A stretch of DNA of 59,819 nucleotides from Clostridiales bacterium. Its GTDB lineage: Bacteria > Bacillota > Clostridia > Oscillospirales > Oscillospiraceae. The stretch is taken from NCBI GenBank assembly GCA_019420945.1, contig JAHZGF010000015.1:1-59819 (forward strand). Direction: 5' to 3'. The notes under the pieces are model-generated. The model was not told the origin of the DNA. It did not search any database and was given only the letters and a program-made list of their open reading frames with translations. Below, piece after piece: positions 8,096 to 16,974 of the stretch; the stretch's first letter is position 1, and each line of letters opens with the position of its first letter. The translations under genes were made by a program, and so were the position numbers.

Positions 8096-8932
8096 TTGGA
8101 ATATATTTTGGTTCTGCTGATCGTCGCCCTGCTCAACGGAGCCATCGCCTACATTGACGGGCTGATGGAGGGCATTGTGCCGCTGACCCTGTACGCGGAG
8201 CAGTATATGTCCACATTGGCTGGTGTTGATCTGTTTGAAGCCCTGTTTGATATTGTGTTTGGCTTTGGCGTATCGCTTATCATCCTGAAATTTCTCAAAA
8301 AGGGCTTTGAAACCTATGTGCTGTGGTCTGACGGCGACGCGGATGAAGAACCGATTGCCCTGCTGACCAACTTTTTCAAGGCGATGGCCGTGGCGGTCTG
8401 TTTCCCCACCATGTACGGCTGGCTTGCCGGGATCGTGGAGGAAATGAGTAACAAGATGCTGGAGGCCATCGGCCTTGCCACCGCCTACGATTGGGCGGGC
8501 TGGGTGTCCGGCATCTCCACACTCGGCCTTGTGACTGCTATCTTTGGGCTGGTGTTCGTTATCGTGTACTTTATCCTCTACTTCCAGTTCCTTATGCGGG
8601 GGCTGGAGATTCTGATTTTGCGGGTAGGGATGCCCCTGGCCTGCGTGGGCCTGATCGACAATGACAAGGGCGTGTTCAAGCCCTACATGAGCAAGTTTTT
8701 TCAATCGGCCCTTTCGGTGGTTATCCAAATCGCCCTCGCCAAGCTGGGCGTGGGGCTGATGATGAATATGCACATCTTCTGGGGCGTGGCCTGCATGATT
8801 CTGGCCGTGCGGACGCCGAAGTTCCTTCAGGACTTCATCATCACGACCGGAGGCGGCGGTGGCGGAGCCATTGTCAACAACGCATACCATTCCGTGCGCC
8901 TGGTGCAGATGGTCAGGGGCATGGGAAAGTGA
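8096..8932 (+). CDS. VirB6/TrbL-like polytopic transfer protein
   Basis: A 278-residue inner-membrane protein with six or seven hydrophobic segments and a glycine-rich end (a run of six glycines in TTGGGGGGAI). The arrangement fits the VirB6/TrbL channel component of type IV secretion systems in clostridial ICEs. The start is the TTG at 8096, five bases after GGAAAGGAGGTGG; the frame extends further upstream but without a ribosome site. It is followed by PrgI/VirB3, the usual order. Confidence 0.85.
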   Translation: MEYILVLLIVALLNGAIAYIDGLMEGIVPLTLYAEQYMSTLAGVDLFEALFDIVFGFGVSLIILKFLKKGFETYVLWSDGDADEEPIALLTNFFKAMAVAVCFPTMYGWLAGIVEEMSNKMLEAIGLATAYDWAGWVSGISTLGLVTAIFGLVFVIVYFILYFQFLMRGLEILILRVGMPLACVGLIDNDKGVFKPYMSKFFQSALSVVIQIALAKLGVGLMMNMHIFWGVACMILAVRTPKFLQDFIITTGGGGGGAIVNNAYHSVRLVQMVRGMGK

Positions 8933-8943
8933 GGTGACGGCGG

Positions 8944-9153
8944 ATGGTGACAATGGACGATCTCTCAAAGGCCATCATCCTGCTGGTGCGTGTGGGCGCT
9001 GCGGCGAGGTTTATCTACTGCATGGTGCGGCTGGCTGCCGCCGAGGAACAGGCGGCGCAGTACAAGAAACGCGCCCGCAACACCGTGATCTTCTATGTGA
9101 TCGCGGAATCCATCTGGCAGATCAAAGACCTGATTTTGTATTACTATTCGTAG
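8944..9153 (+). CDS. Small membrane protein in the transfer cluster
   Basis: A 69-residue protein with a hydrophobic segment at about residues 9-28, a short basic loop (QYKKRAR), and a second hydrophobic segment near the C-terminus. GAGGTG precedes the ATG. Its place between VirB6-like and VirB3-like genes suggests a channel accessory subunit. No named family was recognised. Confidence 0.65.
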   Translation: MVTMDDLSKAIILLVRVGAAARFIYCMVRLAAAEEQAAQYKKRARNTVIFYVIAESIWQIKDLILYYYS

Positions 9154-9162
9154 GAGGTGCGA

Positions 9163-9486
9163 ATGGACGAGGATTTGAAACTGTATATCCCTCTGGGCGT
9201 GAAGCCGGAGGCGGAGCTGTTCACAGGCTTTGGAAAAAAGCAGCTCTTTCAGGCATTGATTGGCTCCCTGGTGATGGGCGGCGCGGCCGCCCTGGTCTGG
9301 CTGTTTACCGCCAATGTGACTACCACCGTAGTCCTGGCGCTGACCGGTATCTTTGGCTCGGTGATGATGACCACCAAGGACCAGAGCAATTTGTCCGTGG
9401 TGGATCAGGTGCAGAACCTGGTCCGGTTCCTGAGCGGGCAGAAAATCTACCCGTACCGCTACGGGGACGAATGGGGGCTTGAATAA
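9163..9486 (+). CDS. PrgI/VirB3-like protein
   Basis: A 107-residue protein with paired membrane segments at about residues 30-70 and a conserved C-terminal QKIYPYRYGDEW typical of PrgI-family VirB3 equivalents in Gram-positive conjugation. VirB3 anchors and works with VirB4. The ATG at 9163 lies behind AGGAGG and is preferred to the GTG at 9157. The usual VirB4 partner is not adjacent but about 14 kb downstream, separated by the Tad genes. Confidence 0.82.
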   Translation: MDEDLKLYIPLGVKPEAELFTGFGKKQLFQALIGSLVMGGAAALVWLFTANVTTTVVLALTGIFGSVMMTTKDQSNLSVVDQVQNLVRFLSGQKIYPYRYGDEWGLE

Positions 9487-9968
9487 TGTACGCAGCCATT
9501 CCCGTTTACTATCCGTCGCTGGAAGAAGCCGCCCGAAAGGATGAGGCGGCTCTTTGGTGCGACAGCTATAACATCAACATGGACTGCCGGAATTTCATTC
9601 AGGCCAAGGCCATGACCGTCATGAACAGCCGGGAATTGGATTCCTTCATTGGAGAGCTGGTGCGCTTTTATGGCGTGGAGCGGGCAATCTATGTCCTCTC
9701 CCGCACCGTCCAGTTTTCCGATTGGGATTCCCGTTTCGATCAGGCGGTGCTTGACCGGGCCGGACAGACCGATTTCCCGGACGCCCGGACGCCGAGGGAT
9801 GAAAACCATGTTGACCCAACCACCCGGTATGTCACGGAGATTGATCCGTGCGTTGCAAACGCCATCTTTATGAAGCTGATGGAATTGGAGGAAGAACAGG
9901 AAGCGATCGCTCAAATGGAGAATGACGGACAGAAAGAGCTTGATGAGGATATGGCGTTAGAAATGTGA
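9486..9968 (+). CDS. DUF3849-domain protein
   Basis: A 160-residue soluble protein matching the DUF3849 pattern: a start with YPSLEEAARKDEAALW, a middle with FYGVERAIYVLSRTVQFSDWD, then a PRDENHVDP and TRYVTEIDP stretch. DUF3849 is common in ICEs and phage-like regions; its function is unknown. The start codon overlaps the upstream stop by one base and the next gene begins close behind, so it is translationally linked to the transfer operon. Confidence 0.75.
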   Translation: MYAAIPVYYPSLEEAARKDEAALWCDSYNINMDCRNFIQAKAMTVMNSRELDSFIGELVRFYGVERAIYVLSRTVQFSDWDSRFDQAVLDRAGQTDFPDARTPRDENHVDPTTRYVTEIDPCVANAIFMKLMELEEEQEAIAQMENDGQKELDEDMALEM

Positions 9969-9976
9969 GGCTGCCG

Positions 9977-11293
9977 ATGGCGCAGATGACATTCCTTGAC
10001 TTCTTTTCCGGCATCGGCGGTTTCCGCAAGGGCTTTGAACTGTGCGGGATGCGCTGTGTGGGGCATTGTGAGATCGACAAATATGCCGACCGCAGTTACA
10101 GAGCCATTCACAATATAAAGGAGGATGAATGGTATGCGGCGGACATCACAAAAGTCACCCCCGCAGAACTCCCCAGAGCAGACCTGTGGGCAGCGGGATT
10201 CCCGTGTCAGGATATTTCGGTCAGCGGCCGTCAGCGAGGGATTAACGGAGCAAGAAGCGGACTCTTTTTTACGCTTGCTGAACTCGTCAAAGGCCAAAGT
10301 CCTGAAAATCGACCCACATGGATTGTCCTTGAAAATGTTAAGAATCTCCTGTCCATTCATGGAGGATGGGACTTTGCGGCCGTTCTTGATACGCTGGCCT
10401 CACTCGGCTACCATATCGAGTACGGACTTCTCAATACAAAGGATTTCGGCCCCCCTCAAAACAGAGAGCGGGTCTACCTTGTCGCTTGCCGACATCCTGG
10501 AGCCGGAGGTGGACCAAAAGTATTTCCTGTCCCAGCGGGCCGTGGAAAAGCTCTTGTCCAACTCATAGGCGGGATGCAGGGCCAGCGGGTGTACGACCCG
10601 TCCGGCATCAGCGTCACGATGGCCGCCCAATCCGGCGGCTGGGGCGGAAAGACCGGGCTGTATTTCGTTGACCTCTGTAATGGCAATCCCAAACTGACGA
10701 GCCATGCACGGTGCATCAAGACCAAGTATAACAGCGGGATCACCAACCGGGGCGGCGATAACTCCGGCGTGTTCTACGGCTGCCGCGCTGTCGTTACCCC
10801 GGAACGGGAAGAAAAAAAGCAGAATGGGCGGCGGATCAAGGAGTGCGGAGAACCGGCCTTCACGCTTACAACACAGGACCGCCACGGCGTTTTCCTTCAG
10901 GACTGTGAAAAATGCCCTTACGGTATGCACATCCGGGAGGCCACAAAACAGGGCTACGCGGTTGCCCGCTGCGGGGACAGCGTCAATCTGGCGTTTCCGG
11001 ACAGCCGGACAAGGCGTGGGCGTGTCGGAAAGGATTGCACCGGCACTCTGGAAACCTCCTGCAATCAGGGGACGCCGTTTGCGGGATGCGGCCTGATTCG
11101 AAGGCTGACGCCCCGTGAGTGCTGGCGGCTGCAAGGCTTTACCGATGAAATGTTTGACCGGGCGCGGGCGGTCAACAGCGACAATCAGCTCTACCGGCAG
11201 GCGGGAAACTCTGTGACCATTCAAGTGGTCTATGCCGTGGGCAGGCAGATTCTCGCCGCGCAGGAGGCGTTGGAACAGGGGGAATCAAAATGA
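9977..11293 (+). CDS. dcm: DNA cytosine-5 methyltransferase
   Basis: Methylates cytosine in DNA. Motif I is DFFSGIGGFRKGFE at about residues 7-20; motif IV with the catalytic Cys is GFPCQDISVSG; motif VI is LENVKN; motif VIII is QNRERVYLVA; motif X is RQAGNSV near the end. All are in order, so the enzyme looks intact. The target-recognition region between VIII and IX is long (about 200 residues). The ATG at 9977 is preferred because GTGAGG lies 6 bases upstream. No restriction nuclease gene is adjacent, so it is an orphan methyltransferase that probably protects the incoming element from host restriction (inference). Confidence 0.93.
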   Translation: MAQMTFLDFFSGIGGFRKGFELCGMRCVGHCEIDKYADRSYRAIHNIKEDEWYAADITKVTPAELPRADLWAAGFPCQDISVSGRQRGINGARSGLFFTLAELVKGQSPENRPTWIVLENVKNLLSIHGGWDFAAVLDTLASLGYHIEYGLLNTKDFGPPQNRERVYLVACRHPGAGGGPKVFPVPAGRGKALVQLIGGMQGQRVYDPSGISVTMAAQSGGWGGKTGLYFVDLCNGNPKLTSHARCIKTKYNSGITNRGGDNSGVFYGCRAVVTPEREEKKQNGRRIKECGEPAFTLTTQDRHGVFLQDCEKCPYGMHIREATKQGYAVARCGDSVNLAFPDSRTRRGRVGKDCTGTLETSCNQGTPFAGCGLIRRLTPRECWRLQGFTDEMFDRARAVNSDNQLYRQAGNSVTIQVVYAVGRQILAAQEALEQGESK

Positions 11294-11385
11294 TGTTTCA
11301 AAAGGGATGGAACCCGTGGCCCCTAATGATCGGGATAGCGGCCGGACTGACCGCCATTCTTCTTTATTCCGGGCTGTATGCCTGA
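11290..11385 (+). CDS. 31-residue single-span membrane peptide
   Basis: A very small frame begins at ATG 11290, overlaps the dcm stop (ATGA), and ends at TGA 11383-11385. It encodes 31 residues with a Trp-rich start (GWNPWPL) and one clear membrane helix (MIGIAAGLTAILLYSGLYA). A strong GGAGGTGG follows at once for the next gene. Such small single-span proteins are frequent in this element. Expression is not proven. Confidence 0.45.
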   Translation: MMFQKGWNPWPLMIGIAAGLTAILLYSGLYA

Positions 11386-11403
11386 CCGCAGGAGGTGGTT
11401 TAA

Positions 11404-12114
11404 CTGGAACAAGAGAAACTGAAAGAGAAGCTGGACGAAGAAATCCATAAGGCGGCCAGACCGCTGGAGGAACTGGCGCCCGACGATCCCTATTTTGCAC
11501 GGATTCAGGGGATGCTTGCCATCAAAAGTGAATTGGAGAACATCCCCCTGAGTGATACGCAGCGGGATATGCTTTTGGCGATGGACAATGTACTGGAACA
11601 GGCGTGGACTTTCCGAAATACACCCGTCCCGGACCGCTGTATGGACCCGGAGAACATCAGCGAGGTAGTCTATTACTTCCTCCAGGACAAGGGCGCCGGG
11701 TATCGGGCGGATCTTCTCTACAATCGGGCCAAGGCGGAATTTGACGCCCGCATGGAGGAGATCGCCGCTCTGCCGCCCAAAGAGATTTTGGGGTGCGCTT
11801 ATGAGAAAGTGATAAAAGAGGAATTTCTATGCCAGATGGAAGATGAATTACCTGAAGATACGGTAAATGTCCTCTTGACCTATCCGCAGCCATTGGCGGT
11901 TCTTTTCAGTGAGTGGATGGATAACGATTACTCTTTTTTAGACTGTATTGTAGATACGATGCAGGATACGGTACAGCGCCGGGAAAAAGAGCTTCGCTCC
12001 TGTCAGTTTCATGTGAATGGGGAACCGCCGCAGGAGCTGAAGGATTACTATGAACTCTATGGAGAAGAACTGAATAATCCCGATTTAGAGCCTGCCGGGG
12101 AGGTTGAGCGGTGA
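11404..12114 (+). CDS. DUF3848-like protein, probable CTG start
   Basis: A 236-residue acidic protein. The C-terminal half matches the DUF3848 pattern: LPPKEILGCAYEKVIKEE, then PQPLAVLFSEW and a short Asp/Glu-rich end. An in-frame stop (TAA) lies at 11401-11403, and the strong ribosome site GGAGGTGG at 11391-11398 is 5 bases before CTG at 11404. The first ATG is at 11512, without a ribosome site. CTG initiation is therefore the best reading. The function is unknown; the family occurs in ICEs together with DUF3849 and DUF3846. Confidence 0.65.
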   Translation: MEQEKLKEKLDEEIHKAARPLEELAPDDPYFARIQGMLAIKSELENIPLSDTQRDMLLAMDNVLEQAWTFRNTPVPDRCMDPENISEVVYYFLQDKGAGYRADLLYNRAKAEFDARMEEIAALPPKEILGCAYEKVIKEEFLCQMEDELPEDTVNVLLTYPQPLAVLFSEWMDNDYSFLDCIVDTMQDTVQRREKELRSCQFHVNGEPPQELKDYYELYGEELNNPDLEPAGEVER

Positions 12115-12557
12115 CGCCGCTCATGGTCAAGGGCACTCTGTTCGGCCTGCTGCTCCTGTCCGCCGCTGTGTGGGATATGCGAAACCGGGAGATCCCAAAC
12201 CTGATCCCGATCCTGCTCTTTCTGTGTGGGCTGATCGGGTTCCGCCCTGCCGCGTCTGCGGCGGGGCTGCTTCTGGTAGGCGGCCCTTTCCTGCTGGCGG
12301 CGGTTCTGATAAAACGGGACGGGTTTGCCATTGGCGGCGGGGATGTGAAGCTGATGGGGGCCTGCGGATTTGTCCTGGGCGTGTGGCCGGGGTTGGTACA
12401 GGCCGTCCTTTCCCTCTCGCTGGCGGTGCTGGCCGGGATGGTGGAATGCCGTGTGCAAAAACGGCCGCTGTCTGCGGTGCGCCTGCCCCTGGCCCCCTTT
12501 TTCTGCTTCGGCGGTGTGGCCGCCTACTGGCTGACTGCTTTTGTATTTCAAATCTAA
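12111..12557 (+). CDS. Prepilin peptidase (A24 family, TadV/CpaA-like)
   Basis: An inner-membrane aspartyl protease that cleaves prepilins. It has 148 residues and several membrane segments. The two catalytic aspartates are visible: Asp22 in AAVWDMRNREIPN and Asp78 in GGGDVK (the GxGD motif). It lacks the N-terminal methyltransferase domain, as expected for Tad-type enzymes. The GTG start overlaps the upstream stop (GTGA). Its likely substrates are the Flp-like protein at 7420 and the TadE-like proteins at 17865 and 18257. Confidence 0.88.
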   Translation: MTPLMVKGTLFGLLLLSAAVWDMRNREIPNLIPILLFLCGLIGFRPAASAAGLLLVGGPFLLAAVLIKRDGFAIGGGDVKLMGACGFVLGVWPGLVQAVLSLSLAVLAGMVECRVQKRPLSAVRLPLAPFFCFGGVAAYWLTAFVFQI

Positions 12558-12575
12558 ACGAGTGGAGGTATCAAG

Positions 12576-13433
12576 TTGAACAAGAATATTTTTCGGAGCC
12601 GGACGGTCATCGGCGCGGTGTGCATCCTGCTGGCAGTCCTGGTCTGCTTTGGAATCACGCCGCTTTTCAACGAGGGACTGAAAGCCCAGACGGAGGCCGT
12701 CCGGGTAAAAGCCGAGGTGATTCCACGGGGGACATACATCACGGCGGACATGGTGGAGGTCTACACCAGAGGGGCCTCCGGCATGGAGGACAGTATCGCC
12801 ACCTCGCTGGATGAGGTGGTGGGAAGATACACCTATGTGGAGCTGCGGAAAAATACCGATGTGAACACGGCGTGGCTGTCCTCTGAGCCATTGACGCAGT
12901 ACGAGTACCTGACCCGACTGAACGGTTCCAAGGTAGCGATCTCCGTCACCATCCCCACCTTTGCCAAGGGCGGTTCCGGCAAGGTGGAGGCGGGCGATAT
13001 TATCATGCTCTTTGCCACCGACAAGGACACCGGCGAAACCACCCAGCCCCCGGAGCTGAAATATGTGGAGGTCCTGGCCGCCACCCAGAGTTCCGGCGCG
13101 GACAAGGAATATCAGGCGCCGGTGGAAAATGAGGAAGAAGAAAACCCGGAGGAAACTCTGCCCGCCACCATCACCCTGCTGGTAAACAGCGAACAGGCCC
13201 AGCTTTTAGCTCATTTGGAGGAATCCAACAGCCTCCACCTGGCCTTTGTCTACCGGGGCGCCCGTGCCAATGCCGAAAAGTTCCTGGCGGCGCAGGACGC
13301 CTTCTTTGCCGAACCGGAGGCGGAGGCCGGTGGGGAGAGCAGTCAGCCGGAGGCCCCTGTTGACGCTGCTGACGGCGGGCAGTCCACAGAGGGCACGGAG
13401 GAACAGGAGGTGGAATCAGCGGATGGCGAATAA
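12576..13433 (+). CDS. cpaB: CpaB/RcpC-like pilus assembly protein with SAF domain
   Basis: A 285-residue protein with an N-terminal membrane anchor (about residues 10-30) and a SAF domain (VKAEVIPRGTYITADMVEVY, about 44-63), as in CpaB/RcpC of Tad pili. The C-terminal 60 residues are acidic, proline- and glutamate-rich, and low in complexity. The start is TTG with GGAGG upstream. In Gram-negative bacteria CpaB works with the secretin; no secretin is present here, as expected for a monoderm. Confidence 0.85.
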   Translation: MNKNIFRSRTVIGAVCILLAVLVCFGITPLFNEGLKAQTEAVRVKAEVIPRGTYITADMVEVYTRGASGMEDSIATSLDEVVGRYTYVELRKNTDVNTAWLSSEPLTQYEYLTRLNGSKVAISVTIPTFAKGGSGKVEAGDIIMLFATDKDTGETTQPPELKYVEVLAATQSSGADKEYQAPVENEEEENPEETLPATITLLVNSEQAQLLAHLEESNSLHLAFVYRGARANAEKFLAAQDAFFAEPEAEAGGESSQPEAPVDAADGGQSTEGTEEQEVESADGE

Positions 13434-14178
13434 GCAGAAACAGATGCTTGCTGTATGGGGCAGCCCCGGCGCTGGAAAGACGGTCACGGCGGTCAAGCTG
13501 GCGGCGGAGCTTGCCAAGCGGAAGAAAAATGTGGTGCTGGCGTTTACCGACCTTACCGCGCCCCCGCTTCCCGCTGTGGCGGCGGAGGGGAAGCTGCCGG
13601 AGGTGTCCGTGGGCGAACTGCTGTCCGCTCCCGGCATGACGCAGGAGCAGGTATTGAAAACCTGTGTCCCCTGTGAAAAGCACCCCTATATCAGCTTTCT
13701 GGGCTACAAGGCTGGGGAAAATGTGTTTACCTACGCAGAGTACAGCAAGGAAAAGGCGGTGGATATGCTGGTGCTTCTGCGGCATATCGCGGACTATGTG
13801 ATCGTGGACTGCACCAGTGTCCTGACCGGGAATGTGCTGGCAACGGCGGCGCTGGAGGTGGCGGACGATGTGCTGCGTGTATGCGGGTGCGACCTGAAAG
13901 CGATCTCCTATTTTGCGTCCTACCTCCCGCTGATCGAGGACCGGAAATTCAAGCCGGAGCAGCACATCCGGGCGCTGTCCAACACCCGGCCCTATCAGGG
14001 CGGTATGGAATACGAAAATTCATTTGGCGGGGTGAAGTACCGGCTGCCTTACCTTCCCATTGTGGAGGAACAGGCGGCCACGCTGAAGCTGCTGGAACCG
14101 CTTGCCGGGAAAGAGGCAAAGAGCTACGAGCCGGTCATCGCTGCCATCGCTGCGGAGGTGTTCGGGGATGGCAAATAA
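13423..14178 (+). CDS. CpaE/TadZ-like P-loop ATPase
   Basis: A 251-residue ParA/MinD-like ATPase with Walker A GSPGAGKT at residues 13-20 and a DYVIVDCTS Walker B-like stretch at about 126-134. It lacks the receiver-like N-terminal domain of CpaE. It starts inside the end of cpaB and ends inside the start of tadA, so it is tightly coupled. It probably positions the Tad machinery. A second, longer CpaE-like protein is encoded at 27127-28161. Confidence 0.8.
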   Translation: MANKQKQMLAVWGSPGAGKTVTAVKLAAELAKRKKNVVLAFTDLTAPPLPAVAAEGKLPEVSVGELLSAPGMTQEQVLKTCVPCEKHPYISFLGYKAGENVFTYAEYSKEKAVDMLVLLRHIADYVIVDCTSVLTGNVLATAALEVADDVLRVCGCDLKAISYFASYLPLIEDRKFKPEQHIRALSNTRPYQGGMEYENSFGGVKYRLPYLPIVEEQAATLKLLEPLAGKEAKSYEPVIAAIAAEVFGDGK

Positions 14179-15544
14179 CATCGGCCTTTTTTTCAACACC
14201 AGCAAAAACACGCGCTCATTCGCGGAGGTGCTGGCACAGGTGCAGGAGTACCTTGCCAGCAAGTATTCCACCCTGATAACCGACAACCCGGAGGAACAGC
14301 GCCAGCAGATCACCGCCTACATCGCCAAGTATCTCAATGATTACAGCCTGGGCGTAGAGGGCATGGATCACGAGGCCCTGATCGACAAGCTCTATACGGA
14401 AATGGCCGAGTTCTCCTTCCTGACTCCTTACCTCTTTGCCAGCGATGTGGAAGAGATCAACATCAACTCCTGGAAGGACACCAAGATCACCTATGCGGAT
14501 GGGCGCGTGGTCCCCTCCAAGGAGCGGTTCCAAAGTCCTCAGCACGCCGTGGATGTGGTCCGCAGGCTGCTTCATAAATCCGGGATGATCCTGGACAACA
14601 GCCAGCCGGGAGTGGTGGGCCATCTCTCCAATAAAATCCGTATCACGGTTCTGGGCAATCCGCTGACCGACAAGGACAAGGGCGTGGCGGCTTCCATCCG
14701 AATCGTAAACCCCAAAAAGCTGGGGCGGGATGATTTTGTCCGCTATGGGACGGCCACCGCCGAAATGCTGGATTTCCTGGCGGCGGTGCTGCGGTTCGGC
14801 CTGTCCATTTGCGTCACCGGCTCCACCGGCAGCGGCAAGACCACGCTGATGAGCTGGATTCTCTCTACCATTCCCAATGAAAAGAGAATCTTCACCATTG
14901 AAAACGGGTGCCGGGAGTTTGATCTGGTGAAGGAGGACGCCGAGGGGAATGTCCTCAACAATGTAGTCCACACCGTCACCCGTTTTTCCGATGACCCCAA
15001 GCAGAACTACGATCAGGAGCGGCTTTTGGAGTTTGCCCTGACCTGCGACCCGGATGTGGTGTGCGTGGGCGAGATGAAGTCGGCGGAAGCGTTTGCGGCG
15101 CAGGAGGCGGCCCGCACCGGCCACGCGGTCATTACCACCACCCATGCCAATAGCTGCAAGGCCACCTACTACCGCATGGTGACGCTGTGTACCCAGAAAT
15201 ACGATATGGGCGACAAGACCCTGTATAACCTGGTGACGGAGGCGTTTCCCATTGTCCTCTTTGTGAAGAAGCTGGAGGACAACAGCCGCAGGGTGATGGA
15301 AATTACTGAATGTGAGATTTTGGAGGACGGTACACGGCAGCTCCACACCCTCTACCGCTACCATGTATCGGAAACCGCCGTGGAGGACGGCAAGATAAAA
15401 GTGCGCGGTGAATTTCAAAAGGTGTCCACGATCTCGGCAAGCCTGCAAAAGCGGCTGCTGGAGAATGGGATGCCGCCCCGCCTGCTGGAGCAGATCGCCG
15501 GTGGGCGGATGGATATAAACGATGGGAAGGAGGAAACCGCTTGA
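14168..15544 (+). CDS. tadA: TadA/CpaF-type secretion ATPase
   Basis: The motor ATPase for Tad pilus assembly. It has 458 residues: an N-terminal domain to about residue 170, Walker A GSTGSGKTT at about 217-225, Walker B with VVCVGEMKSAEA at about 296-307, and a His box HAVITTTHAN at about 318-327. The order and length are normal for CpaF/TadA. The ATG at 14168 overlaps the upstream gene by 11 bp. VirB11 ATPases of conjugation are related, but the neighbours CpaB, TadB and TadC favour TadA. Confidence 0.92.
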   Translation: MANNIGLFFNTSKNTRSFAEVLAQVQEYLASKYSTLITDNPEEQRQQITAYIAKYLNDYSLGVEGMDHEALIDKLYTEMAEFSFLTPYLFASDVEEININSWKDTKITYADGRVVPSKERFQSPQHAVDVVRRLLHKSGMILDNSQPGVVGHLSNKIRITVLGNPLTDKDKGVAASIRIVNPKKLGRDDFVRYGTATAEMLDFLAAVLRFGLSICVTGSTGSGKTTLMSWILSTIPNEKRIFTIENGCREFDLVKEDAEGNVLNNVVHTVTRFSDDPKQNYDQERLLEFALTCDPDVVCVGEMKSAEAFAAQEAARTGHAVITTTHANSCKATYYRMVTLCTQKYDMGDKTLYNLVTEAFPIVLFVKKLEDNSRRVMEITECEILEDGTRQLHTLYRYHVSETAVEDGKIKVRGEFQKVSTISASLQKRLLENGMPPRLLEQIAGGRMDINDGKEETA

Positions 15545-16470
15545 TTGTACTGATTCTGCTGGCCTTTGCCGGTATGCTGGCCGGCATTTTCCTGCTGCTG
15601 AACATGACGCCCTTTGAGTTTGCGGAGGACTTGACGAAATCCTTTGCCAGCCGGGAGCCGCCGATCTCCAAGAAGATCGGGCAGCTCAACCACCCCAGAG
15701 GGGCCAAGGGCATCCAAAAGACGGTGCGGGAAGCCAAGGAAATGATGATCCTGACCGGCAGGGGCGGCAAGTTTGCCGCCCTCTGCGCCCTTTCCCTGTT
15801 CCTGGCGGCTATGGGCGCGGTGATCTGCATTGTGATTCAAAACTATTTCATGCTGCCGGTTCTGGCGGCGGGCATGGGGCTGATCCCGTTCTGGTATGTC
15901 CTGTTCACCTCCCACAGCTATAAAAAGCTGATGAACAACGAGATTGAAACCGGGCTGTCCATCATCACCAGCTCCTATCTGCGCAGCGAGAGCATCATCA
16001 CCGCCATAGAGGAAAACATCCACTACCTGAACCCGCCTGTTGCCGATGTGTTCCGGGGCTTTTTAGCGGAAACCGGCATGATAAGCGCAGATGTGAAGCA
16101 GGCCCTCTCCAACATGAAGCCCAAGCTGGACAACTACATCTTCCGGGAATGGGTGGACGCCGCCATCGCCTGTCAGGATGATAAGAGCCTGAAAAGCACG
16201 CTCACCCCCATCATCGGCAAGCTGTCCGATATGCGGATCGTGGCGGCGGAGCTGGACTACCTGATGTACGAGCCGTTCAAGGAGTTCATCACGATGGCCT
16301 TCCTGCTGGTGGGCAACATCCCTCTGCTCTACTTCCTGAACAAAGACTGGTACAATGTGCTGGTGAACACGGGCTTCGGCAAAGGCATCCTGGCGGTGTG
16401 TCTGCTGGTGCTGCTCATTTCCTTTGCGGCGGTCATCCGGCTGACAAAGCCAGTGGAGTATAAAAGATAA
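15541..16470 (+). CDS. tadB: TadB-like inner-membrane pilus platform protein
   Basis: A 309-residue protein with an N-terminal membrane segment, another pair at about 80-115, a cytoplasmic T2SSF-type domain (about 125-240) and C-terminal membrane segments. TadB and TadC form the inner-membrane platform driven by TadA. The start is TTG behind GGAAGGAGG and overlaps the tadA stop. Unlike the other junctions in this operon, about 500 bp of unrelated sequence with a terminator separates it from tadC. Confidence 0.85.
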   Translation: MIVLILLAFAGMLAGIFLLLNMTPFEFAEDLTKSFASREPPISKKIGQLNHPRGAKGIQKTVREAKEMMILTGRGGKFAALCALSLFLAAMGAVICIVIQNYFMLPVLAAGMGLIPFWYVLFTSHSYKKLMNNEIETGLSIITSSYLRSESIITAIEENIHYLNPPVADVFRGFLAETGMISADVKQALSNMKPKLDNYIFREWVDAAIACQDDKSLKSTLTPIIGKLSDMRIVAAELDYLMYEPFKEFITMAFLLVGNIPLLYFLNKDWYNVLVNTGFGKGILAVCLLVLLISFAAVIRLTKPVEYKR

Positions 16471-16574
16471 GTGGAACTATCTACTCCAAAATCAGGTGGG
16501 ATATTTCCACTATTTTGAGTTTGCGGAAATGAAGGAACCTGATATTTCCAATTCAAAGCGCAAAAAGCCATTTT

Positions 16575-16601
16575 TACTCACCCTTCCGGTGAGTATTTTT
16601 T
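16575..16601 (+). terminator. Intrinsic terminator between tadB and tadC
   Basis: TACTCACC (16575-16582), a 5-nt loop and GGTGAGTA (16588-16595) are followed directly by six T residues. It is a textbook terminator in the middle of the Tad gene series, just before the XF1762-like remnant. It would reduce transcription of tadC and the genes after it unless a second promoter or antitermination exists. Confidence 0.75.
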
Positions 16602-16610
16602 CATTGGGAG

Positions 16611-16963
16611 GTGAGCATCGCGGAGATCATTCCAATCAGTTTGCGAGAGGCAAACCGCTTTATTGAAAAGCACCACCGCCACAGCGGGCGCGCACAGGGC
16701 TGTAAATTTTGTGTGGCGCTCTCCGATGAGTCAGGGGTACTTCATGGCGTTGCCGTTGTGGGGCGGTCGATCTCCCGGTATCTGGACGATGGACGGACGG
16801 CCGAGGTGACACGGCTCTGCACGGACGGCACATTCAACGGGTGCAGTTTCCTCTATGGCTTGCGCGCCGGGCCTCCGGGGCGGCGGGAGCTGGAATGTAC
16901 CGGGCCGCCCCCGGACGGAGAGCCGGAACACCGGCCCGAAACGAATGTATTACAAGGAATTGA
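16611..16963 (+). pseudogene. XF1762-family (Mom-like/GNAT) gene remnant
   Basis: The first 80 or so residues match the XF1762 pattern: PISLREANRFIEKHHRHSGR, a GVAVVGRSISRYLDDGRTAEV stretch given here in two parts (GVAVVGRSISRYLDDG, RTAEV), then TRLCTDGTFNGCSFLYG. After LYG (about 16857) the resemblance stops and the frame becomes proline/glycine-rich, running on into tadC. A shifted frame ends at 16963. The C-terminal half of the expected domain is missing, so it looks truncated. The GTG start touches its own ribosome site, which is poor spacing. The stretch 16471-16610 before it has no gene. Confidence 0.6.
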
Positions 16964-16974
16964 GGTGAAACAGG

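Noticed and set aside
7811..8968. Minus-strand open frame of 385 codons over the VirB6-like gene
   Set aside because: No ribosome site, His/Gln-rich composition, and antisense to a well-supported membrane protein.
14168..15544. Reading the TadA-like ATPase as VirB11 of the conjugation system
   Set aside because: The families are related, but the immediate neighbours are CpaB, a CpaE-like ATPase, TadB and TadC, and Gram-positive ICEs normally lack VirB11.
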